Below are positions 15,055-23,206 of a stretch of 64,000 nt of DNA, one piece after another. Source of the stretch: Oscillospiraceae bacterium (GTDB lineage: Bacteria; Bacillota; Clostridia; Oscillospirales; Oscillospiraceae); assembly GCA_009784725.1 (NCBI GenBank), contig WQXS01000004.1, positions 1-64,000 on the forward strand, given 5' to 3'. The position numbers were made by a program, and so were the translations under genes. Below the pieces are notes generated by a model. It searched no databases and was not told the origin of the DNA. It worked only from the letters and a program-made list of their open reading frames with translations. Position 1 is the stretch's first letter, and each line of letters begins with the position of its first letter.

Positions 15055-17256
15055 CTATAAAAGAGCATTTTTCAAGCCTTCAAAATCGAGATAGTCTTCG
15101 ACAAATTGTTTTTTCAGTAATTCCTGCGGTATAAATTCATTATATTTACCCGTAACCTGTACTTTCTCGGGCAGCGGGAGGCTGTATAAATCAAGGTCTG
15201 AACTGATAATATCAATTATCAGTTCAGTGAGTGACTCGGCTGTGCCGTTGTAAATAACTTCGAGGTATATGCATGTTATCCAAGGCAGTTTGCTTTTTAT
15301 TCCTCTGTCCAGAAGAGCGTAATGCAGTGTAAAAAGCTGCCTTGTTCCTACCCACGGGAATATTGCGAATTTTTTGTCCGATATCGGAGTGACAAGATTT
15401 TCAAGAATACCGCTGTTTCTTGCTATGTAACGTATCTCCTCGATTCTCGGAGCGCATCTTTCACTTAAGTAAGGGTACTCTTCGTCACATGTCAATACGT
15501 TTTTCATTCGCTGCACAAGAACGGTATGGAGCTCAACCATTGTGTCCTGATCCCAGTCAACTATCGATATACCGGGTACCCGTTTAACAAAAATAACTTT
15601 GCTTTTTTCGTTGACATCCACAGTTTCCCATGCCTGCCCGGCAAGCGCAAAGCGTGTTCCGACAGGATAGATTTTATCTACCGTACCTATTGTGCGGTTT
15701 TCGTCTTTTACAAGTAAATATTCGGGCGCTATAAACACTGTCAGGAACTTATGGCTGTTTATAATTTTTTCGCCTTCTCTTCCGATTATAATACCGCCGC
15801 GTTCGGTACGTTCCAGTTGCTCTATATTTATTAAATGCTCAAGCAGCTTGCGGTAATCTTCCTGCGGTATGTGTTTAAAGCAGCCAAGTGATAGTATTGC
15901 CTGTGCCAATGCCGCAGGTGATAACTCGCCGTTACATTTCAGGTGGCTGAGCGTTTGATGATAAAGCAGATTGTATGCATGGTTATGCGGATATATCGGC
16001 TCTATCCAGTGATCTTTTGTGTATATGTCTATTATTGCAATTGTCCGGACCAGCTCCCAGTTAATAGGGCCTATTATATCTGCCGTGTTTATTTGAATGC
16101 TTTCAACTATCGTAAACAGGAGCTGCGGTGTCTGCCCTCTGCGGCCGCAACGCCCGAGTCTTTGCGCAAAGGATGAAACATTAAGAGGAGCACCAACCTG
16201 TACTGCCTGATCGAGCGAGCCGATATCTATGCCAAGCTCGAGTGTCACCGTTGCTCCCGTTACGATTTTCTCGTCTTCCATTTTCATTTCATCCTCGGTT
16301 GTTTCCCGAAGAAGAGCCGAAACATTACCATGGTGCACCCTGTAAACATCGGGTGCTTTGTTTTTTAGTGCGATTTCACGCAGATTTGCGAGTATATATT
16401 CGGTTTCCTCTCTGCTGTTTGTGAATATAATGGTTTTTTTATCGAGAGTTGCCTTAAATAAGTAATTATAGTGCTCTCTGTTTCCGATATCCCCGCCTTC
16501 GCTGACGCTGATAACATTGCCGCTGCCGTCCCGCTCCTCAAGGTCACGTTTATCTGCATAATTAACAAAGCGTTCAACATGGATGCGTACACGTTTTTTT
16601 CCTTCATCTGTCACGGGTGAAGTGCAGTTGCGGTTTGTCCCGGTATTAAGCCATGTTGCAGCCATGCCGAGGTCTCCCATGGTTGCAGAAAGTCCGATAC
16701 GCCTCGGGACAACATTCGTCAGATTTTGCATGCGCTCCAGCACACAAAGAAGCTGTATGCCTCTTGCATCACGCATGAAGTGGTGTACTTCATCGATAAT
16801 TACAAAACGTAAATCCGAGAATAGCTGAAGGCATGCTCCGCGTTTATTTGTAATAAGGCTTTCGAGCGATTCGGGTGTAATTTGCAAAAGCCCCTCGGGA
16901 TTTTTAACAAGCTCATCTTTTTTTGTCTGCGATGCATCGCCGTGCCATTTTGTCACACGCATGTTTGAATCAATAAGCAGCTGCTCAAGCCTCTTGAATT
17001 GGTCGTTTATTAATGCTTTAAGCGGCGAAATATATAGAACTCCTATTGATTTTGAAGGATTGTTATAAAGCTCGGTAAGGACAGGTAAAAATGCCGCTTC
17101 GGTTTTTCCCGAAGCGGTGCCCGATGATAGCAGCAGGTTATCATCCGTGTCAAAAATAACCTCGCAGGCTGCCACCTGGATTCCTCTAAGCTCATCCCAT
17201 TTTTCCTGATAAATAAAGTCTTGTATAAAAGGTGCAAGTCTGTTAAATACGTCCAT
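15055..17256 (-). CDS. Lhr/BrxHI-like superfamily 2 DEAD/DEAH helicase of a Shango-like defence operon
   Basis: 733 residues. Helicase motifs in order: I S-S-G-T-A-S-G-K-T near residue 45, Ia S-P-L-K-A-L, II D-E-V-H-H near 155, III S-A-T near 194, the C-terminal RecA-like domain with V-T-L-E-L-G-I-D-I near 345 and motif VI Q-R-L-G-R-C-G-R-R-G near 365, then a long C-terminal accessory region. It has the architecture of Lhr-like helicases seen as BrxHI in BREX systems and as SngC in Shango. ATG 17256 with AAAGGAT upstream, 11 nt after the stop of the ATPase gene: clearly one operon. Predicted to remodel or unwind invading DNA together with the ATPase. Confidence 0.88.
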   Translation of the reverse strand: MDVFNRLAPFIQDFIYQEKWDELRGIQVAACEVIFDTDDNLLLSSGTASGKTEAAFLPVLTELYNNPSKSIGVLYISPLKALINDQFKRLEQLLIDSNMRVTKWHGDASQTKKDELVKNPEGLLQITPESLESLITNKRGACLQLFSDLRFVIIDEVHHFMRDARGIQLLCVLERMQNLTNVVPRRIGLSATMGDLGMAATWLNTGTNRNCTSPVTDEGKKRVRIHVERFVNYADKRDLEERDGSGNVISVSEGGDIGNREHYNYLFKATLDKKTIIFTNSREETEYILANLREIALKNKAPDVYRVHHGNVSALLRETTEDEMKMEDEKIVTGATVTLELGIDIGSLDQAVQVGAPLNVSSFAQRLGRCGRRGQTPQLLFTIVESIQINTADIIGPINWELVRTIAIIDIYTKDHWIEPIYPHNHAYNLLYHQTLSHLKCNGELSPAALAQAILSLGCFKHIPQEDYRKLLEHLINIEQLERTERGGIIIGREGEKIINSHKFLTVFIAPEYLLVKDENRTIGTVDKIYPVGTRFALAGQAWETVDVNEKSKVIFVKRVPGISIVDWDQDTMVELHTVLVQRMKNVLTCDEEYPYLSERCAPRIEEIRYIARNSGILENLVTPISDKKFAIFPWVGTRQLFTLHYALLDRGIKSKLPWITCIYLEVIYNGTAESLTELIIDIISSDLDLYSLPLPEKVQVTGKYNEFIPQELLKKQFVEDYLDFEGLKNALL

Positions 17257-17267
17257 GGTTTATCCTT

Positions 17268-18584
17268 TTAAATTTCAAATTCAACAAAATCGGCATGGAT
17301 ATCTTCATCCGAAAGGCCGCCTTTAGCCATTTCAAAGCTGTTGCTTCCGAGGATATCCTCAACACTTTTTTCGGGATTTTGATGGATTATACCTGTAAGC
17401 TCAATAAAATCCCGGATAATTTCCCTTGGTGTTATATGAGTTTCCGCACCTACCCTGTTATATTCAACTGTTAAGAAATAAAGCAGGTCTTCGTGTTTTA
17501 GCGTAGGTGTATAATTATATAAATGCGCATGTATATCTCTCAGTTTTTCCACTAGAACATACATTTCTTCTTGCGTCAGCATTTGAAGCTTTATTATCGG
17601 TGCCGAAAGGTCTTTAAGGTCGTCTGTAGCAAAGTGCCCCTCTGCCAGCCGTGACCGTAGCGCTTCATAGCTGTAAACGCCTTTGTATCTGTCTTCTATG
17701 CATTGCGGGGTACCGCCCATCAGAAAGCCGATGTGCTTTGCCTTCCCCTGCAGCACATCATTATATAACGTGAGAATCTTTTCATAGTTATTTGCTCTTG
17801 TTATCGAGTTTGGTATTTTAAAAATGTTGACAAGCTCGTCTATGAGTACAAGCAGTCCTTTATATCCTGTGCTGACAAGGAATGCTGCCATTATTTTAAG
17901 GAAATCATACCAGTTATCATCCGTGACAATAAAGTTGATTCCGATGTCTGCTTTTGCATCTCTGCGGGTTACATATTCACCCCTGAACCATCTGAGAACA
18001 TTACTTTTTTTTGCGCTGTCATCTTCTTTATATGCCTGCCAGTATGTAACTATTGCTTTGGCAAATTCAAATCCGTTTACCATTCCTTCAAGTGATGCTG
18101 CGGCTGCGTATATTTGCTTTTCTACCAGCTTGTCAAATTCATCTCCTTCGGCATCCGACTGTGATTTAACAGTTGATTGTATTGCTGATATCCATTTTTC
18201 CAGTATCAAAGGTAATGCTCCACCGTCGGGTTTTGATTTTGTGGAAAGATTTTGGAGAAGCTCCTTGTATGTGGCAAGCCCTTGCCCCTTAGTTCCTGCA
18301 AACCTTCTCTCCGGTGAAAGGTCTGCATCGACAACCGCAAACCCCTTTGCAGTTGCGTAGTTGCGGATTGTTTGGAGCAGAAAACTTTTACCGCTCCCGT
18401 ATTTTCCCACAACAAAACGAAACGATGCACCACCGTCCGCTACTAAGTCAATATCATGTAATATTGCCGCAATCTCCTGCGCTCTGCCGACGGTGACATA
18501 CTCAAGACCCACTCTTGGTACGACACCACCTTTTAGAGCGTTAATAAGAATACTTGCGATTCGCGGCGGGACTTGGTTGTTCAT
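17268..18584 (-). CDS. BrxD/DUF2791-like P-loop ATPase of a Shango-like defence operon
   Basis: 438 residues. Walker A V-V-G-K-Y-G-S-G-K-S-F near residue 60, Walker B L-L-V-L-I-D-E near 265, followed by R-S-R-L-A-E-G-H-F near 320. This matches the BREX accessory ATPase family (BrxD, DUF2791) that travels next to Lhr-like helicases; in Shango it is SngB. AAGGAG is 7 nt before ATG 18584. The pairing with the downstream helicase is typical; no BREX methylase (PglX) or alkaline-phosphatase-like protein (PglZ) occurs in the window, so BREX itself is unlikely. Confidence 0.87.
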   Translation of the reverse strand: MNNQVPPRIASILINALKGGVVPRVGLEYVTVGRAQEIAAILHDIDLVADGGASFRFVVGKYGSGKSFLLQTIRNYATAKGFAVVDADLSPERRFAGTKGQGLATYKELLQNLSTKSKPDGGALPLILEKWISAIQSTVKSQSDAEGDEFDKLVEKQIYAAAASLEGMVNGFEFAKAIVTYWQAYKEDDSAKKSNVLRWFRGEYVTRRDAKADIGINFIVTDDNWYDFLKIMAAFLVSTGYKGLLVLIDELVNIFKIPNSITRANNYEKILTLYNDVLQGKAKHIGFLMGGTPQCIEDRYKGVYSYEALRSRLAEGHFATDDLKDLSAPIIKLQMLTQEEMYVLVEKLRDIHAHLYNYTPTLKHEDLLYFLTVEYNRVGAETHITPREIIRDFIELTGIIHQNPEKSVEDILGSNSFEMAKGGLSDEDIHADFVEFEI

Positions 18585-18605
18585 GGAATAACTCCTTATG
18601 AATAA

Positions 18606-18633
18606 GACAGGGGGAAGAGTCCCCTGTCTTACA
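18606..18633. repeat. palindrome related to the dispersed repeats
   Basis: AAGACAGGGG and CCCCTGTCTT form a near-perfect 10-bp stem with a loop of about 7 nt, just upstream of the ATPase ribosome site. There is no T run. It shares the GACAGGGG motif with the copies at 59137-59191 but not their core. Confidence 0.6.
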
Positions 18634-18767
18634 GTATAATCATTACCGGAAGCGGAAACAAGATAATTATTGCAAAGCAGGTTATTTTACGTTTATCCCG
18701 AATAACTAATATATCACCTGAATATGACAACTGCATGTCATATTTAAGCGGCATTTTAATAACAAAT

Positions 18768-19508
18768 TTAAAATGTATTTCGTTCGTATATGTGGAGATT
18801 TCCTGTTTTTCCGGTACGTTTAACAGCACCTATATAGTTTAATATATTGAGAATGGTTTGCGCGGTTCTGAGGTTTATTTTTGCTGCTTGTTTATAATCC
18901 TTTGTAGTAAACTGTTCCTCCAGGTCCGGCGGTATAAATTGCAGGTAATCGGACTTTGCATTAAATAAAATTTCATCAGTTATTTCCAAGGGATGCCTGT
19001 CGTAACGGGATGAACCTTTTTTCTTATTTTCACTCCAGCCATCCAGATAGCGGTATTCTTCCATATCAATAAATACAACGTGAAGTTTTAGGTTAGGGTG
19101 ATTTAAAAGTGGTCTGATTTTGTACAGCTCATGAACTGCATCATAAATCCTGCCGGTTTTTGGTGATTTTCGTTTCTTTGAGACCTCGCCTGTTTGTTTA
19201 TCAATCCACAAAAGCCATTTCGTTTTCGGAAGCGGATAAACAATTGTGACCGTATAGTGTTCTAAAAAGAAATTGAGCCTTTTCCGTAATGCGTTAAATG
19301 ACCTCGTCTGTATTTCAAATATCCCGTTTTCCGTAACAATGTCAGCATGAAATGAACCTACCTTTTTTTCATGCTTTGTTACATCCGGTTCAATATAATG
19401 CTTAACCACCGCATGCAGGGTTTTTTCACCAAGAGTACCAATTTGATGGTACTCTCTTTTTGTCTCCGTTACTATACTGCACGCATCTGCAAACCTTTGC
19501 TTATTCAT
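18768..19508 (-). CDS. putative PD-(D/E)XK-like nuclease with C-terminal winged helix, defence operon
   Basis: 246 residues, not recognised as a named family. Residues 20-80 look like a restriction-endonuclease fold: helix with E28, strand F-H-A-D56-I-V, hairpin, then strand F-E65-I-Q67-T-R. The spacing D-x8-E-x-Q fits a PD-(D/E)XK active site in which the lysine is replaced by glutamine, as known in some nuclease families. The last 60 residues (Q-A-A-K-I-N-L-R-T-A-Q-T-I-L-N-I-L) resemble a winged helix-turn-helix. It is placed 27 nt after the TerB gene and 183 nt before the ATPase, all on one strand. Nuclease activity is inference. It is the gene that does not belong to the published three-gene Shango set. 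Confidence 0.65.
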   Translation of the reverse strand: MNKQRFADACSIVTETKREYHQIGTLGEKTLHAVVKHYIEPDVTKHEKKVGSFHADIVTENGIFEIQTRSFNALRKRLNFFLEHYTVTIVYPLPKTKWLLWIDKQTGEVSKKRKSPKTGRIYDAVHELYKIRPLLNHPNLKLHVVFIDMEEYRYLDGWSENKKKGSSRYDRHPLEITDEILFNAKSDYLQFIPPDLEEQFTTKDYKQAAKINLRTAQTILNILNYIGAVKRTGKTGNLHIYERNTF

Positions 19509-19535
19509 GTGAATTATTTATTTCCTTTATTCTGC

Positions 19536-21122
19536 TTATCTGCATATTGACTCAATATTATCTCTGTACTCGTCATAGAGCATTATAATCTCATCATCCA
19601 GTTCAAGCAGGCTGTCACCTATACAGTCTGCAGCTTTTTCATTTATTGAATCGGCAAGGACTTCCGGCATAATATTATTTTCATCGGCAAACGCTTTTAT
19701 GTCTGCGTTTTCTTGCAGAGCCAAACTCAAAGCTTTGCGCTCCATATCGGAAAGTGCTGTTTTTAATGCTTTCCAGCCATCAGCAAACGAAAGTGTTACA
19801 GGTTCCTCAGGCTGCTCGCAAGAGAACACAGCAGAACCGTCCCCTTGTGCTGTCGTTGCCTCGGTAATTTCTTCCGGAACTATCAGCTGTCCTTGTGTTT
19901 CCAGTGCTTCGGAGCGGATGCGGGCAAGGTTTGAATGGTCAACATTTACTGCTATGAGATTTTGCTCTCTGTAAAAGTCTGCCACGGCTTTTTCTATTAT
20001 TTTATCGAGTTCCGCTCTTTTTGCCGCAGGGCGCTGCAGTTCTCTGAAGGGTTTTGTGCCGGCCTTTATATCTGCCGCAAGTTTATACTTATATTTTACT
20101 TCCTGCCTCAGACAGGCTTCTGTTTTTTTGATTATATAACCGATAAAATCCTTTTGGCTTGAATAATATATAGGCAGGTTTGCTGTCCATTGCCCGTGCT
20201 TACAATAATAACGTTCAAATTCCGAAAGTTTTATCTCTCTGTCTGTTTGTTTTGCTCTGCTTCCGAAATGCGCCTGTTTAAACGGCTGCCACGGTGAGCG
20301 CCTGCTCACACTGTAAACAAGCAGGTCTTCAAACCGTGTGTTCCGTTTTGTGCAGAAGTCTTGAATTTTCGTCAGCACATAAGTAAAACAATCATCTACA
20401 AGCTGTTCATTGCCGTCTTTATAAAACTTGGAGGTTGTTACATCATAGCCCGATATATTATTCCAAAGCTCAAGTTTATTCTCTGCATTTTCATCAAATA
20501 AAAGAGTAAGCGAGTAGTATTTTTGCAACTGATTTTCATTAATAAAATCGGAAAAGGTGCCCGGGAGTTCATAGAACACAAAATAATCCTTAAACCATTT
20601 GGATAAATATTTCTCAATCGGTGCATGTTCCTTTGAATAATTGCACCATACCTGAAGCAGTTTATTTAATCCGTCTTCGGGATTCTCTGTACCGATGCCC
20701 GAAAGCAGTTCATATATGTACAAAAAAATATATGATAATGATGTTTGCTGCAGCTCACCGCTTCTGACTTTTGTTCTCCATGTAAAATATGTTCGAAGGT
20801 AGTCATATCCCATATTCTGGTAATAGGGATAATACATGTTAAATTTTGCATTTCCTTCATAATCATCCGTGAAGTCTTCCATGAATCTTGCTTGTCTGTA
20901 AAAAAGCTCACTGTCGCTGCGGGCAAAAGGTTTTGCAGATGCAAGCTTGCGCATTTCATAGAATTTTTCTCTGATAGGGTCCATGACGCGAGGTTTTATC
21001 GGCTCTGCGCTTGGCGGGGGTGTTAATGACGAAAAAAACCGCAGCGCTGAGCTACCGTCACAGCTGCGGTTTTGGTCAAGCGAGGTTTCTATTTCAATTT
21101 CGGCGAATTTAAGCTCATCCAT
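19536..21122 (-). CDS. TerB_N/TerB_C domain protein of a Shango-like defence operon
   Basis: 528 residues. The N-terminal half has TerB_N hallmarks: Y-F-T-W-R-T-K-V-R-S-G near residue 112, S-Y-I-F-L-Y-I-Y-E-L-L near 128, then N-P-E-D-G-L. The C-terminal 80 residues (A-L-S-L-A-L-Q-E-N, then D-S-I-N-E-K-A-A-D-C-I-G-D-S-L-L-E) resemble TerB_C. In Shango this role is SngA. It starts 9 nt after the pyrB stop with only a GAGAG-type ribosome site and no promoter visible, so it is probably read from the pyrB promoter. Codons around 420-430 (T-A-Q-G-D-G-S-A-V-F-S) come from an inserted dispersed repeat (19828-19853). Confidence 0.82.
   Translation of the reverse strand: MDELKFAEIEIETSLDQNRSCDGSSALRFFSSLTPPPSAEPIKPRVMDPIREKFYEMRKLASAKPFARSDSELFYRQARFMEDFTDDYEGNAKFNMYYPYYQNMGYDYLRTYFTWRTKVRSGELQQTSLSYIFLYIYELLSGIGTENPEDGLNKLLQVWCNYSKEHAPIEKYLSKWFKDYFVFYELPGTFSDFINENQLQKYYSLTLLFDENAENKLELWNNISGYDVTTSKFYKDGNEQLVDDCFTYVLTKIQDFCTKRNTRFEDLLVYSVSRRSPWQPFKQAHFGSRAKQTDREIKLSEFERYYCKHGQWTANLPIYYSSQKDFIGYIIKKTEACLRQEVKYKYKLAADIKAGTKPFRELQRPAAKRAELDKIIEKAVADFYREQNLIAVNVDHSNLARIRSEALETQGQLIVPEEITEATTAQGDGSAVFSCEQPEEPVTLSFADGWKALKTALSDMERKALSLALQENADIKAFADENNIMPEVLADSINEKAADCIGDSLLELDDEIIMLYDEYRDNIESICR
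19828..19853. repeat. dispersed palindromic repeat, copy B, inside the TerB gene
   Basis: Arms ACAGCA/TGCTGT around the core GAACCGTCCCCTTG, the same core as at 5314-5341 and 59137-59191. It is read in frame by the TerB gene as part of a low-conservation linker. Confidence 0.75.
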
Positions 21123-21131
21123 TTTACTCTC

Positions 21132-22217
21132 TTACAGCAGCATTGATGATGTTTTTTTGTCGCAGTATCCGCATCTGTCGGGGCCGTTTCTTGATACGAG
21201 TTTAGGAAGGTATGTATCGGATTGTGTTATGCATGCGGGGTTTACACACTCTCCGGGAGCTGCTTTCGGGTCATCCTCCGGAACCGTTGGTGCTTCTTTC
21301 TTAAGATGCATAAAATCAAGAAGCAGCGCCATTCTTATAAGCATTCCGTAACGGGCCTGTTCAAAATAAACAGCCCTCGGGTCTGTATCGACATCGGTTG
21401 ATATTTCATCAACCCTCGGCAGGGGGTGCATTATTTGCATGTCTGATTTCGCACCGTCAAGCATTTTTTTCGTCAGGACATATACATCTTTTAATCTTCT
21501 GTATTCACCGGCATCACGGAAACGCTCCCGTTGAATTCGTGTCATATAAAGTACATCAAGCTCCGGGATTACATCGGCAAGTATTTCGGTTTCTTCATAT
21601 GTCTGACCTTGCTTTTTCATTCTTTCAAGTACATAATCCGGGAACTTAAGCTCCTCGGGAGATATCAGATAGAAACTTATACCTTCAAACATTTCCATTG
21701 CTTCAACGAGTGAATGGACGGTTCGCCCATGTTTAAGGTCTCCGCACAGACCGATTCGGATATTTCCGATTTTTCCTCTTTTCTGAGCAATTGTCGTCAA
21801 ATCCGTAAGTGTTTGTGTCGGATGTGAATGACCTCCGTCACCTGCGTTTATTACAGGAACCTCCGAATATAACGCAGAAGCAGTGGCCGAACCTTCCTGA
21901 GGGCTTCTGATTACGATTGTGGATGAGTACGCTGCTGTCATCCTTATTGTATCGGCAAGTGTCTCTCCTTTTGATGCCGATGTCCCTACCGGATCGGAAA
22001 AACCGAATACACCTGCTCCAAGCCTTTGTGCTGCTGCCTGGAAAGAGAAGTTTGTACGGGTACTCGGTTCATAAAACATTGATGCAAGTATTCTTCCGCT
22101 GCAGGAATCTGAGTATATTTCAGGCCTTGCAATGATATCACAGCAGCGCGAATACATTGAATCCCACCATTCTCTCGATAAATCAGACACTTTTACAAGC
22201 TTACGCCCCGGCACCAT
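21132..22217 (-). CDS. pyrB: aspartate carbamoyltransferase with PyrI-type zinc tail
   Basis: 361 residues. Catalytic chain motifs: F-Y-E-P-S-T-R-T-N near residue 50 (carbamoyl phosphate), G-D-G-x-H-S-H-P-T-Q-T-L-T-D-L near 127, M-H-P-L-P-R near 267. Catalyses the first committed step of pyrimidine synthesis. After residue 310 there is an extra tail with C-x4-C ... C-x2-C, the arrangement of the zinc-binding domain of the regulatory chain PyrI, without the PyrI allosteric domain. GGAGGG lies 6 nt before ATG. No other pyr genes adjacent. Confidence 0.93.
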   Translation of the reverse strand: MVPGRKLVKVSDLSREWWDSMYSRCCDIIARPEIYSDSCSGRILASMFYEPSTRTNFSFQAAAQRLGAGVFGFSDPVGTSASKGETLADTIRMTAAYSSTIVIRSPQEGSATASALYSEVPVINAGDGGHSHPTQTLTDLTTIAQKRGKIGNIRIGLCGDLKHGRTVHSLVEAMEMFEGISFYLISPEELKFPDYVLERMKKQGQTYEETEILADVIPELDVLYMTRIQRERFRDAGEYRRLKDVYVLTKKMLDGAKSDMQIMHPLPRVDEISTDVDTDPRAVYFEQARYGMLIRMALLLDFMHLKKEAPTVPEDDPKAAPGECVNPACITQSDTYLPKLVSRNGPDRCGYCDKKTSSMLL

Positions 22218-22247
22218 ATATTGCCCTCCAAATAAATATTTCGCATA

Positions 22248-22276
22248 ATTTTATCACAACATATAGTGCTTATCAA
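22248..22276 (-). promoter_or_regulatory. promoter of pyrB and the downstream defence operon
   Basis: Minus strand TTGATA (22276-22271), 17 nt, TAAAAT (22253-22248). Transcript leader would be only about 20 nt, too short for a PyrR attenuator. Confidence 0.7.
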
Positions 22277-22289
22277 CATATATTTACAG

Positions 22290-22353
22290 CATAAGACAGG
22301 GTTCTGCACCCTATCGTAAAAGTCCCACCCTCACTCTGAGGGCGGGACTTTTT
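22290..22353. terminator. bidirectional terminator plus a small palindrome
   Basis: 22317-22353 forms AAAGTCCC-A-CCCTC / GAGGG-C-GGGACTTTTTT, a strong terminator for the arginine operon on the minus strand (TTTT) and an even longer T run on the plus strand. Adjacent 22290-22316 has ATAAGACAGGG/CCCTATC-type arms, related to the dispersed GACAGGG palindromes. Confidence 0.8.
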
Positions 22354-22358
22354 TCTTC

Positions 22359-23186
22359 CTACAACCAGCAGCCGCTTTCAAGGTCTATTATATCTATGTC
22401 CATTAGGGGCCACCATTCTATTTTGGTTCCGGAGATTTGTGCCTTGTTAAAATGCTCCGTATCCTTTAGCTTTGCATAATGTTTTGTTTCAACATATGGT
22501 TTGAAGTCGTAGGTTTTTTCTTCGCCGTTGTCGAATGTAACATAAAGCTTATATTCCGCTTGCGGGGTTACTGTTTTCAGTCTCGGACGCTTATAGAAAT
22601 CTGCCATACATTTAATTGCTTCGGCTAATGCAACTCTTTTATAGTCTTTATTCCAACGGTTTACTGCTATAAAGTCAAAGAATCCTGCATGCTCCTTAGG
22701 CCAGTTGTCTCCGCCTGCTGCTCCGATTGCACGTTCCATATGTGAAAACGCACCCGGACATCCGCCGCCGCCGCCGCCTGCTGCTGCTACAATTATGCTT
22801 GGTTTATCCTTAAAGAATGAAACGGAATCTCTGTGGTTGCCCCACTGTTTGGTCGCCTGGCAACGCCTGAGCTTATCCATGAAAAGCTTAAGTTCTTCGC
22901 TCATTTCACCCCAATAAACAGGAGTTATGAACACAAATGCGTCGGCTTTTTCAACTTTTTTCTGCAGGTCATTAAAACCGTCCTTGTCACCGAATATGCA
23001 GTAATGCTCGTAAAAACATACTCCCCAGCCACCATCACACATTCTGCATTTAGTGAGATTCATTTTTGAAAGGTTAATTACCTCCGATTCAATACCAAGC
23101 CCGTCAGCAGTTTCCTTTGCTTTTTCCACAAATGAGTAAGTCAGTCCGTATGTTTTAGGTGTTCCCGATATAATTAGTAATTTCAT
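22359..23186 (-). CDS. NADPH-dependent FMN reductase/flavodoxin fused to a DUF2442-like domain
   Basis: 275 residues. Residues 1-190: flavodoxin-like FMN-binding fold with S-G-T-P-K-T-Y-G-L-T phosphate loop, four-cysteine pattern C47, C50, C57, C63 in the iron-sulfur flavoprotein position, and T-P-V-Y-W-G near 90. Residues 210-275: V-T-F-D-N-G-E-E-K-T-Y-D-F ... I-E-W-W-P, matching small DUF2442 proteins. The gene lies 20 nt after argF with an AAGGAG ribosome site, so it is the sixth gene of the arg transcript. Physiological substrate unknown. Confidence 0.8.
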   Translation of the reverse strand: MKLLIISGTPKTYGLTYSFVEKAKETADGLGIESEVINLSKMNLTKCRMCDGGWGVCFYEHYCIFGDKDGFNDLQKKVEKADAFVFITPVYWGEMSEELKLFMDKLRRCQATKQWGNHRDSVSFFKDKPSIIVAAAGGGGGGCPGAFSHMERAIGAAGGDNWPKEHAGFFDFIAVNRWNKDYKRVALAEAIKCMADFYKRPRLKTVTPQAEYKLYVTFDNGEEKTYDFKPYVETKHYAKLKDTEHFNKAQISGTKIEWWPLMDIDIIDLESGCWL

Positions 23187-23206
23187 TCTTCTCTCCTTAA
23201 AATAAA

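Noticed and set aside
15055-18584. BREX system
   Set aside because: Only the BrxD-like ATPase and Lhr-like helicase are shared; no PglX methylase, PglZ or BrxC-size gene is present, and the TerB partner points to Shango.
18629-18751. 41-codon ORF with hydrophobic end, minus strand, between the nuclease-like gene and the ATPase
   Set aside because: No ribosome site before its ATG, its stop lies in a palindromic repeat, and the composition looks accidental.
22218-22358. PyrR attenuator in front of pyrB
   Set aside because: The predicted transcript leader is only about 20 nt; the hairpins in this interval lie upstream of the promoter.
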